Shown here piece by piece: positions 1 through 7,026 of a DNA stretch of 64,000 nucleotides; the stretch's first letter is position 1; each line of letters starts with the position of its first letter. The stretch lies in assembly GCF_902170305.1 (NCBI RefSeq), contig NZ_CABHWW010000009.1, positions 1 to 64,000 on the forward strand, written 5' to 3'. This stretch comes from Yersinia alsatica (lineage in GTDB: Bacteria > Pseudomonadota > Gammaproteobacteria > Enterobacterales > Enterobacteriaceae). The translations under genes were made by a program, and so were the position numbers. The notes beneath the pieces were generated by a model. That model did not search any database, was not told the DNA's origin, and saw only the letters and a program-made list of their open reading frames with translations.

Positions 1-73
1 TCAGAAGTGAAACGCCGTAGCGCCGATGGTAGTGTGGGGTCTCCCCATGCGAGAGTAGGACACTGCCAGGCAT
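1..73 (+). rRNA. rrf: 5S ribosomal RNA, 3' part (5' end outside window)
   Basis: The first 73 bases match the 3' two thirds of enterobacterial 5S rRNA, including the hairpin region GTGGGGTCTCCCCATGCGAGAG and the terminal GCCAGGCAT. The 5' end and the rest of the rRNA operon lie left of the window. It is followed 124 bases later by tRNA-Asp, the arrangement of the E. coli rrnH operon end (5S, aspU). Confidence 0.95.
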
Positions 74-196
74 CAAACACGCATCATCAGAGTGACATCT
101 GGTGATGGACAAAATCGCCAAGCGCGGTTTTGCACAGCGAGAAGCGCTGGCCCTGAAAAGGGTAAGTATCAGGAAGATACACGTAAAAGAATCGGT

Positions 197-273
197 GGAG
201 CGGTAGTTCAGTTGGTTAGAATACCTGCCTGTCACGCAGGGGGTCGCGGGTTCGAGCCCCGTCCGTTCCGCCA
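197..273 (+). tRNA. aspU: tRNA-Asp (GTC)
   Basis: A 77-base cloverleaf with acceptor stem GGAGCGG/CCGTTCC, D-loop AGTTCAGTTGGTTAGA, anticodon loop with GTC, T-loop GGTTCGAGCCC and an encoded CCA end. It is probably co-transcribed with the upstream rRNA. In E. coli the tRNA in this place is aspU, directly before dkgB. Here about 16 kb of accessory DNA separates tRNA and dkgB. The symbol rests on synteny. Confidence 0.97.
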
Positions 274-283
274 CTTATTGCAG

Positions 284-314
284 AACCCCTGAATCATAGA
301 TTCAGGGGTTTTTT
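284..314 (+). terminator. rho-independent terminator of the rRNA/tRNA operon
   Basis: The inverted repeat AACCCCTGAAT/ATTCAGGGGTT with a four-base loop is followed by a T run. It lies 10 bases after tRNA-Asp and fits intrinsic termination of the rrn operon. Confidence 0.9.
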
Positions 315-329
315 GCATTATAGAATCCT

Positions 330-595
330 AATCTGCTAGATATATTCGTCAATAAAGGCTCATCATTATCCTTCTTTGACGCTATTTCCCCCTAACGCAT
401 CTATATTACTCTACATGAAACTTACTGTTAAAATTCAGCTAATTAATTGCCGTATACATATATAAATAGAGCTGTTTGGCTAAGTATAAAATCTCAATCT
501 GCTAGTTATGTTCCTCTAGAAAGCTCATCAATAACCTTTTACGGCAGCATTTACCCCTATAATGTCTATATTACTCTACATACAACTTACTGTTT
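330..595. repeat. diverged tandem duplication, unit about 100 bp, period about 165 bp
   Basis: Two related blocks, about 330-430 and 496-595, share AATCTGCTAG at the left, a 17-base identical stretch TCTATATTACTCTACAT (400-416 and 565-581), and ACTTACTGTT at the right (420 and 585). The offset is 165-166 bases throughout. The stretch 315-707 has no convincing gene; a 78-codon open frame here has no strong start signal and merely crosses the second copy. The origin is unknown. Confidence 0.7.
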
Positions 596-679
596 GAATA
601 CAGCAGTTCAGTTACTACATGTTTATATGAGGCTAATGGGGAAGGGAAAACGCAGAGTATCAAAGTTGGGACAGCGATA

Positions 680-704
680 TTAAGCCCTCGGATTGAGGGC
701 TTAA
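680..704. terminator. hairpin, possible terminator of the leftward methyltransferase gene
   Basis: The perfect inverted repeat TTAAGCCCTC/GAGGGCTTAA with a five-base loop lies just past the stop of the minus-strand gene at 708. There is no clear T run on either side, so termination is only probable. Confidence 0.5.
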
Positions 705-707
705 TGG

Positions 708-1817
708 TTAAGCGGGTTCTTTACGGCAGATTAATAATGTATGCCCAATGCCAAGACCATCAATATCTTTCTCAATATAGAATCCGGCAGCAGTTAAGCA
801 TTGGTAAAAAGTATCTGAATGATAAAAACGGCTATTACCATTAGCCATACATGTAAAATATAGGGAGGAAGCGTTTAAGCTAAATGCGCCTGCTTCGAAT
901 TGTTGTCTATCCCAAAATATCTCCATGATACATACGTAGCTGTCGGGCTTCATCGCACGATGGATAAGCTTGAGAATATGTACAATTCTTTCTTCACTAA
1001 AACAGTCTAGAAATTGGCTCATCCACCAAACATCAGCATCATTTGGTAGCTTATCAGCTAATAATAGATCCACTGGGTAGGTACTAATACGATTACTGAG
1101 ACCTTTGCTTTTGACATTTTCGTTAGCTAATACCAGCTGCTGCGGTAAATCTAATAGTGTTATCTTCACGTCAGGGTTATAAGCTGCGCATTGCAGAGCC
1201 CATTTACCGGTATTAGCACCAATGTCATATATATGCTTTGGTTCAAGATCAAAAATGGTTTTTAGTGCAAGTTGAAAGGCATTATCGGAGTAAAAGTGAT
1301 CAAAGGCGAACCAACTTTCGCGGGCTGCAGTCGGTAACTCACTCAGTGCTGGGTAAATAGTGGGCCATTCACCAAATACTGATAGTCCTGCAGGTTTTCC
1401 CGTCTCTAGTGCTTCTTTTAAATTGAATAAACCTTGATAACAAACATCTTGAGTAAAGTCCATATTTACGCGGGTCATTTGGTCATGTAATAAGTAGTGA
1501 CCAACCTTTCCAAGATAAAATTGTTTTTCCCGCTGATAGAGAATATTGCCACTAAGCCCCATATCGAGCAGGATGCTGATTGCATATCGACTAAGTGAAC
1601 AACGGGTATCAAGCTCATCCAGTGTGATACCGTTTTTACCTGATTCATCTAATGCGGCTAGGATCCCTGATTCTCTCAGGTTAAGTGCGGCTTGAAATAG
1701 CATAGGGGCAAAAGCTATTTTCTGGGCTTCAGTGATTGCTGCTAAAGCACTAATTTGGTCTCTATCATATCCGTAGCGCAAGCTTACGTCCTCGTAATCC
1801 AGGTAATCGCTCACCAT
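708..1817 (-). CDS. SAM-dependent methyltransferase (O-methyltransferase-like), APE-locus
   Basis: A 369-residue class I methyltransferase. The N-terminal ~140 residues form a winged-helix-like dimerisation domain. The Rossmann core carries the SAM motif I (YDIGANTGKWAL, about residues 195-206) and an acidic residue at the end of strand 2 (TLLDLP). The architecture is that of the plant-type/hydroxyindole O-methyltransferase family (PF00891). It is divergent from the APE operon and next to it. APE clusters of E. coli and Xenorhabdus also carry a methyltransferase (named apeB there, from memory), presumed to modify the aryl head group. I infer the same role here. No ribosome site is obvious before the ATG. 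Confidence 0.7.
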   Translation of the reverse strand: MVSDYLDYEDVSLRYGYDRDQISALAAITEAQKIAFAPMLFQAALNLRESGILAALDESGKNGITLDELDTRCSLSRYAISILLDMGLSGNILYQREKQFYLGKVGHYLLHDQMTRVNMDFTQDVCYQGLFNLKEALETGKPAGLSVFGEWPTIYPALSELPTAARESWFAFDHFYSDNAFQLALKTIFDLEPKHIYDIGANTGKWALQCAAYNPDVKITLLDLPQQLVLANENVKSKGLSNRISTYPVDLLLADKLPNDADVWWMSQFLDCFSEERIVHILKLIHRAMKPDSYVCIMEIFWDRQQFEAGAFSLNASSLYFTCMANGNSRFYHSDTFYQCLTAAGFYIEKDIDGLGIGHTLLICRKEPA

Positions 1818-1863
1818 TCGACATGGTTGAATTAGAATGGCGAACGAGATTTTATTTTAATAC

Positions 1864-1885
1864 AATCCTTTGTTATAAAAGGATT
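1864..1885 (-). terminator. hairpin after the lipoprotein gene
   Basis: A perfect 8-bp stem AATCCTTT/AAAGGATT with a six-base loop directly abuts the stop codon of the minus-strand lipoprotein gene. The following minus-strand bases are A/T-rich without a pure T run. It may attenuate read-through into the methyltransferase gene. Confidence 0.4.
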
Positions 1886-2272
1886 TTATACTGATGGTTG
1901 AACAAGTTTGGTCTGAATGTCTTTGTTTAAGTTAGCGATCCAGCGATTATACTTTGAATGTATTTTCCCATTCTTTGCGTCCATGTTAGTGCTGCCAACG
2001 TATTTTATTTGGTAATTATTAGCACTGTAATTGATTCTTATTTCAACGATATGATCACGATTGATTAATTTGCCATTAATCACACCTTCAGAAGCAGGTA
2101 CCATTATCCAGCCGCGGCTTATACCGCCAGCTAAAATGGCTCTTTGTACTTCTGAAGCGGTGTGACTTCCCATCACTGTTTGATTAACATCTTGGATAGG
2201 TGTTGTACCTGCACAACCAGTAATAAATGCAATAGATACCAACCCGACTAGAAGGATTTTTAATATTTTCAT
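1886..2272 (-). CDS. small lipoprotein of unknown function
   Basis: A 128-residue protein with a lysine-containing, hydrophobic N-terminus ending in a lipobox (FITGC, Cys at residue 20), so it should be processed by signal peptidase II. Serine at +2 is absent (Ala follows Cys), which fits outer-membrane sorting. The mature part is basic near its C-terminus and I do not recognise a domain with certainty. It lies upstream of the methyltransferase in the same direction and shares the divergent AT-rich control region with the APE operon. It may serve APE anchoring, but nothing in the sequence proves this. Confidence 0.65.
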   Translation of the reverse strand: MKILKILLVGLVSIAFITGCAGTTPIQDVNQTVMGSHTASEVQRAILAGGISRGWIMVPASEGVINGKLINRDHIVEIRINYSANNYQIKYVGSTNMDAKNGKIHSKYNRWIANLNKDIQTKLVQPSV

Positions 2273-2661
2273 GATGATCCAATTTACTAATAATTTTCAT
2301 GTTATTCATGGGAGGAATAACGCAGATATGCTATACAGCAAACATAAAATACTCTGACTTATTCGAATACACAAATATTATTATGTTTTATTTATTTTAA
2401 ATAAATGTAAAATTTATATTATAAATTTATTCTAGTTTTCATTTTTATATTTATTGTGAATTTATTTCAAATTTTTCTAAAGAATATTATATTAGTGCCG
2501 ATAAATAATGTATTTTTTTAATTTTAATTATAGATTTATTTAGGTTTGATGATTTTTTAATTAAACAAAGTCATAACTAAGACAGTTTTTAAATGCTTTT
2601 TATCTAAAAATAGAATAAATTATCTCGCTTTACTGCTTGCTACTTGGGAAGTTTCGATATC
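2273..2661. promoter_or_regulatory. AT-rich divergent control region of the APE locus
   Basis: About 390 bases without a gene, extremely AT-rich (long runs of A, T, TTTATTTT and AAATTT), lying between the leftward lipoprotein gene and the rightward apeC. It must hold both promoters. The composition is that of H-NS-silenced DNA. I could not single out one credible -35/-10 pair among many AT-rich candidates. Confidence 0.6.
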
Positions 2662-3378
2662 GTGGTTCATTCGTTGAATGTATTGAACTGGTGTGCTTTA
2701 GCTCCTGGTATGGGGTCGCATGAGCAGTGGATTGCTTGGGCGCAAGATCCTGAGCTCCGTGCGACATGGCAGGGAGATTTACCCAAGTCATCACATATAC
2801 CTATGATGTCCGCGAGAAGAATGAGTACAGCTAGCCGGCTCGCCGTTGAAGCCGGCCTTTCATTACTCGAAGGGGCCACTACTGATATGGCGATTTTTAC
2901 TAGCCGCCATGGAGAACTAGAGCGTACTTATAAAATATTACAATGCCTCAATTCTCAGCAGAATATCTCGCCGACCGATTTTGCCATGTCAGTGCATAAT
3001 ACGGCCTCTGGATGGCTGACTATCACAGCAAATGAGACAATGCCTGTGGCCTCTCTTGCCGCAGGAATCGATAGCTTTCAGCAAGGCATTATTGAGGCGA
3101 TGGGCATGCTCGCCAGTGGCGCTAAACGTGTATTATTGGTCGATTTCGATGGAATTATGCCTAATTTTTATCATTCTCAGACTTCTCCAATAGGGTTGCC
3201 CTATGCTTTGGCATTACTGTTAGCCATCGGTGATGATTTACAGTGTGAATGTATCTCTTCGATTGATTCTAATGAATCTGAATTACCCCAGGGGCTTAGC
3301 TTCTTACGTCATTGGTTGAATAAAAAACCTTCTTTTGTGGTACGCGGTCAGCATAATAATTGGCAATGGAGTCAGTGA
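2662..3378 (+). CDS. apeC: ApeC-like ketosynthase partner / chain-length factor
   Basis: A 238-residue half-length thiolase-fold protein. I start it at the GTG of 2662, because GGGAAG lies about ten bases upstream; an in-frame TTG at 2644 has no ribosome site. It resembles only the N-terminal half of a beta-ketoacyl synthase and lacks the catalytic Cys in a TACSS-type context, as expected for the non-catalytic partner. In the Xenorhabdus APE system ApeC pairs with ApeO as chain-length factor; that role is inferred here from family and position. It is the first gene of an operon in which nearly all later genes overlap. Its stop TGA overlaps the next ATG. Confidence 0.82.
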   Translation: MVHSLNVLNWCALAPGMGSHEQWIAWAQDPELRATWQGDLPKSSHIPMMSARRMSTASRLAVEAGLSLLEGATTDMAIFTSRHGELERTYKILQCLNSQQNISPTDFAMSVHNTASGWLTITANETMPVASLAAGIDSFQQGIIEAMGMLASGAKRVLLVDFDGIMPNFYHSQTSPIGLPYALALLLAIGDDLQCECISSIDSNESELPQGLSFLRHWLNKKPSFVVRGQHNNWQWSQ

Positions 3379-4193
3379 TGGACAGCTCTCTCGCAGTACA
3401 AACTGCCTCCCAGCATTCTTCTTTACTTAATCGTTTATGGCGAGTAGTGGCGACCGGCTTTTGTTTTGCACTGTTTGGTCTTGGGGGGCTGATATTATCC
3501 ATTGTATGGTTCTCCTCGCTCCGTCTCATTATTCGCTCTGCGGCGGTGCGTAGTCGAGTCACTCAATTGAGTATTCGTTATAGTTTTCAACTGTTTCTAC
3601 GAATCGCTAGATTTCTTGGTGTCTTTGATTACCAGATAAAAAATAGCGAACTGTTCTCTGAAGATGCAGGATGCTTGATTGTTGCTAACCATCCCAGTCT
3701 ATTGGACTATGTGTTACTGGCTGCACATATGCCAAGGTGTGATTGCATTGTCAAAGAAGCACTACTGAATAATATATTTGTTTCCGGTGTCATTAAGTCT
3801 GCCGGTTATTTGGTTAATACTGAATCAGATAAATTATTGGTGCATTGCAAATCTCGTTTAGGTCTTGGGGGAAGTATCCTTATATTTCCAGAAGGAACGA
3901 GAACAACTGCAGGTGGTATGCTGAGTTTGCAGCGGGGAGCGGCTAATATTGCATTACATAGTGGATGTAATATTCGAGTGGTGTTTATTGACTGTAACCC
4001 GCCAATGCTGACGAAAGAGCTTAAATGGTATAATATCCCGCCAGTAAAACCCCAGTTTAATATTACTGTTCAAAATAAAATCAATAGTAAGGATTTTATT
4101 CAAGATAGTGATTTATCGCTAGCGCTTGCCGCGAGACGGCTGACTAAGCATTTAACCTGTGCATTAATGCCCGAATCTAAGAGAAAGAATTAA
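3378..4193 (+). CDS. apeD: PlsC-family acyltransferase (ApeD)
   Basis: About 271 residues. One or two N-terminal hydrophobic segments precede a lysophosphatidate-acyltransferase domain with the block I motif NHPSLLD (His and Asp of the HX4D catalytic dyad) and the block III motif FPEGTR. Start chosen at the ATG of 3378: it overlaps the apeC stop as TGATG and has GGAG six bases upstream; longer frames begin at TTG 3360 and ATG 3366. In APE clusters this enzyme is proposed to help join the polyene to a lipid. Membrane-bound, cytoplasmic face. Confidence 0.85.
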   Translation: MDSSLAVQTASQHSSLLNRLWRVVATGFCFALFGLGGLILSIVWFSSLRLIIRSAAVRSRVTQLSIRYSFQLFLRIARFLGVFDYQIKNSELFSEDAGCLIVANHPSLLDYVLLAAHMPRCDCIVKEALLNNIFVSGVIKSAGYLVNTESDKLLVHCKSRLGLGGSILIFPEGTRTTAGGMLSLQRGAANIALHSGCNIRVVFIDCNPPMLTKELKWYNIPPVKPQFNITVQNKINSKDFIQDSDLSLALAARRLTKHLTCALMPESKRKN

Positions 4194-4450
4194 TGGAATT
4201 ACTCAGTAGTGAGATTAAACAGCTAATTATTGATGCCTTGAACCTGGAAGGAATGTCAGTGGATGATATTGATTCGCAGGCTGCATTATTTGGTGATGGT
4301 TTAGGTTTGGACTCAATCGATGCGCTAGAACTTGGATTAGCATTAAAAAACCGATATAGCGTTGTGCTCTCGGCAGAGAGTGAAGATATGCGTCAACACT
4401 TTTATTCGGTAGAAACGCTCGCGAAATTTATTTCTGAACAGCGTAACTAA
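4193..4450 (+). CDS. apeE: acyl carrier protein ApeE
   Basis: An acidic 85-residue acyl carrier protein. The phosphopantetheine attachment serine lies in GLDSIDALELG, about residue 42. Its ATG overlaps the apeD stop (TAATG). A second, different ACP follows 15 bases after the stop, a pairing typical of APE clusters, where one carrier takes the aryl starter and elongating chain. Which of the two carries the polyene cannot be read from the sequence. Confidence 0.9.
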   Translation: MELLSSEIKQLIIDALNLEGMSVDDIDSQAALFGDGLGLDSIDALELGLALKNRYSVVLSAESEDMRQHFYSVETLAKFISEQRN

Positions 4451-4465
4451 CAGGATATTGCACTA

Positions 4466-4717
4466 ATGGACAAACAGGAAATATATCAGCAGATTACAAC
4501 TCTTCTGGTTAAGCTTTTTGAAATTGATGAGGCTGACATTAAGCCAGAATCGCGACTGTATGAAGAATTAGAGTTGGACAGTATTGATGCTGTCGATTTG
4601 GTGGTGCATTTGCAGAAAGTGACCGGCAAAAAAATAATGCCAGAAATGTTCAAATCGGTTCGAACTGTGCAAGATGTTGTCGATGCTGTCGATAATTTAT
4701 TAAACACCCAATCGTAA
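4466..4717 (+). CDS. apeF: acyl carrier protein ApeF
   Basis: An 83-residue ACP with the motif ELDSIDAVDLV around residues 36-46, the Ser being the 4'-phosphopantetheine site. It shares the helix II pattern with ApeE but otherwise differs much, so the two are not a recent duplication. AACAGGA lies upstream of the ATG. No dedicated phosphopantetheinyl transferase gene is present in the window. Confidence 0.9.
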   Translation: MDKQEIYQQITTLLVKLFEIDEADIKPESRLYEELELDSIDAVDLVVHLQKVTGKKIMPEMFKSVRTVQDVVDAVDNLLNTQS

Positions 4718-4730
4718 GTGGTGAAATCAG

Positions 4731-5324
4731 GTGACAGCTAATCAAAGTAATTTATTCATTGGTCGCCTGGCTATTTTGCTCAAAGTTTTCACGGTTATTG
4801 CACTTACTGCCTATCCTCTGGCGGTGTGGTTTGGTTTGACGCGCTGGGGAATGCAGGTATTAGCGCCAATACTGTTATTAATGTTTACACTGCGGTTGTT
4901 TGTCGTACGTAATCAAATTAAACAACAACTTTGGTTAGGTAAAGCGCTGGCACTTACTGGCATTATTCTGTCTTTGGCAAGTTGGGGATTAGGGCAGGCG
5001 CAATGGTTGTTGTTTTATCCTGTTGTGGTAAACATCCTATTACTGTCACTGTTTACCTATTCTCTGTTTTATCCCCCACCCATCATTGAACGATTGGCAA
5101 GACTGGCCGAGCCTGAATTGCCTCCTCAAGCCGTGGTTTATACCCGCAAGGTAACGCAGGTATGGTGCGCTTTTTTTGCAGTAAACGGTGCTATTTCTCT
5201 GGCAACCTGTCTGTACGGTAATATGCATCTATGGGTTTTGTATAACGGTGGCCTGAGTTATTTACTTATTGGTTCTTTGATGGGTCTGGAATGGATAATC
5301 AGAAAAAGAGTTCAACAGCAATGA
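4731..5324 (+). CDS. apeG: inner-membrane protein ApeG
   Basis: A 197-residue protein with about five to six hydrophobic segments and short polar loops, beginning at a GTG 13 bases after apeF. No enzymatic motif is visible. The equivalent gene in described APE clusters encodes a membrane protein of unknown role that always sits between the ACPs and the AMP ligase. A scaffold or flippase task near the biosynthetic complex is possible but unsupported by residues. Confidence 0.78.
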   Translation: MTANQSNLFIGRLAILLKVFTVIALTAYPLAVWFGLTRWGMQVLAPILLLMFTLRLFVVRNQIKQQLWLGKALALTGIILSLASWGLGQAQWLLFYPVVVNILLLSLFTYSLFYPPPIIERLARLAEPELPPQAVVYTRKVTQVWCAFFAVNGAISLATCLYGNMHLWVLYNGGLSYLLIGSLMGLEWIIRKRVQQQ

Positions 5325-6682
5325 ATCTACCCATGGCTAATTGGTTAGATCATTCTCGTGGTGATGCCTTGGTTATTGCTAGGTGCGGTTCAACAGCGAT
5401 AACTTTACATCAATTCAGGTGCGACGTTAGCTCTCTATTTAATAAAATCACGCTATTGCCCAATCAACGCTGGGCATTATGTTTTGAAAATAGCTATTGG
5501 TTTAGTGTCGCATTGCTGGCCACTCTGTATTGTCAAAAAACACCGGTTATTTTCGGCCATACACGTGAAGCTGTTCTCAAAGAACAGCGGCATGAATTTG
5601 ATGGCATGTTAACTGATCAATCACTGAATCTTGATTGCCAGAATATTACCGTAGCTAATCACGCATCTGTTGAGGCTATCTATCACCCACTACCTGATTG
5701 GTTTTCTCATGCTTCATTAATCCTCTTTACCTCTGGCTCGACTGGTGCGCCTAAAGCCGTAGTCAAATCTGTTGAGAGTTTAGATATTGAAAGCCGTTGG
5801 TTGGCTGAGCAATGGCAGTCTTGCTTCGATAAAAAGCATAATCCACTAATCGTTGCCTCGGTTTCTCATCAACATTTATATGGGCTCACTTTTCGTATCT
5901 TTTTACCCCTTTCGCTGGGAATCCCCTTCCAGGCCGAGTTGATAACTTACCATGAGCAACTGCACTCATTACCTGAATCTTGCTCAGCTATATTTATTAG
6001 CAGCCCGGCGTTTTTAAAACGTATAGACACGAAGCTAGCGCCGATTCTATGTCGGCAGATCTTTTCTGCAGGCGGCCCACTCAGTTTTCATGATGCACAA
6101 TCTAGTCGGGATGCTCTAGGTATCCTGCCAATAGAGATCTATGGTGCTACCGAAACCGGTCTTATTGCTTATCGTCAGCAGTCAGAACAACAGCAAGCTT
6201 GGCAGTTTTTTTCAGGGGTAACTCTGGCTATCAATAACGACAATACTTTCACTGTTTATTCGGACCTTATATCTGAATCAGAGGGGGTGCCGATGAGCGA
6301 TGTTATTGAGTTATTCGATAACAGGCGAAATTTCTATTTGGTGGGGCGTAAAGATCGGATAGTTAAAATAGAAGAAAAGCGTGTTTCGTTAACAGAAATA
6401 GAGCAGCGCCTAATATCACTGCCCGATATTGCCGACGCCACAGTATTGGTCTTAACCCAAAATGAGCGCGTGAATATTGCCGCAGTGGTAGTGTTGACTG
6501 ATGGTGGGAAAGAAAAGCTTTCCTCGGCAACCATGGCTTCTTTCAATCAAAAATTACGCAGTGAATTACGTCATTGGCTTGAACCTGCCTCTCTTCCCCG
6601 GCGCCTACGTGTAATCGATGTTATTCCCGTTAACCCACAAGGGAAGCGAGATTATGCGCGGTTACAGGAGTTATTTTTATGA
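5321..6682 (+). CDS. apeH: AMP-dependent aryl-CoA/ACP ligase ApeH
   Basis: About 453 residues, ANL superfamily. It shows the adenylate-forming P-loop LFTSGSTGAPKAVVK (near residue 140), the A5-type motif EIYGATETG (near residue 280), the hinge motif VGRKDRIVK with the conserved Asp, and a C-terminal catalytic Lys in NPQGKRDY. In the APE pathway ApeH activates an aromatic acid (4-hydroxybenzoate type) and loads it on an ACP as starter. The start at ATG 5321 overlaps the apeG stop as ATGA; a longer frame begins at ATG 5291. Cytoplasmic. Confidence 0.88.
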   Translation: MNLPMANWLDHSRGDALVIARCGSTAITLHQFRCDVSSLFNKITLLPNQRWALCFENSYWFSVALLATLYCQKTPVIFGHTREAVLKEQRHEFDGMLTDQSLNLDCQNITVANHASVEAIYHPLPDWFSHASLILFTSGSTGAPKAVVKSVESLDIESRWLAEQWQSCFDKKHNPLIVASVSHQHLYGLTFRIFLPLSLGIPFQAELITYHEQLHSLPESCSAIFISSPAFLKRIDTKLAPILCRQIFSAGGPLSFHDAQSSRDALGILPIEIYGATETGLIAYRQQSEQQQAWQFFSGVTLAINNDNTFTVYSDLISESEGVPMSDVIELFDNRRNFYLVGRKDRIVKIEEKRVSLTEIEQRLISLPDIADATVLVLTQNERVNIAAVVVLTDGGKEKLSSATMASFNQKLRSELRHWLEPASLPRRLRVIDVIPVNPQGKRDYARLQELFL

Positions 6683-7026
6683 TGTTGCCTACGGTTATCA
6701 GTCAGCAAATAACAGGTGATCACCTCGCGAATATCGATCTCTTATTACCTGCTGATTTATTGTGGTTCAGTGGACATTTTCCTACTTGCCCGATATTACC
6801 GGGTGTTGCACAAATCAATTGGGTGATGCACTACGCCAATCAGCTATTTGGCCCAATGCCAGTGGTGAAAAGCATTGATGTCGTAAAATTTCAGCGGCCC
6901 CTGATGCCCGATGACAAAGTGACACTTGTACTGAATTGGGATCGCACCAACCACAAACTGATTTTTAAGTACCTTGCTCACGGCGAGATAACGGCCAGCA
7001 GTGGAAAGATTGCCCTATGTCAGTAA
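6679..7026 (+). CDS. apeI: hot-dog dehydratase subunit ApeI (FabZ/FabA-like)
   Basis: A 115-residue single hot-dog fold carrying SGHFPTCPILPGVAQ, the FabZ/FabA catalytic-histidine motif (His about residue 33). The catalytic acid expected on the following helix is not evident; Gln-Ile-Asn stands in that area. In Xenorhabdus ApeI works as a heterodimer with ApeP, and ApeP here does carry the acidic ELMAQ helix, so the two together would make one active site. The ATG overlaps the apeH stop. Confidence 0.87.
   Translation: MMLPTVISQQITGDHLANIDLLLPADLLWFSGHFPTCPILPGVAQINWVMHYANQLFGPMPVVKSIDVVKFQRPLMPDDKVTLVLNWDRTNHKLIFKYLAHGEITASSGKIALCQ

Noticed and set aside
92-292. 66-codon frame over the 5S-tRNA spacer
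   Set aside because: It runs through tRNA-Asp and its composition is RNA-gene sequence; not a protein gene.
447-683. 78-codon frame downstream of tRNA-Asp
   Set aside because: No ribosome site, no recognisable domain, and it crosses the second copy of a diverged repeat.
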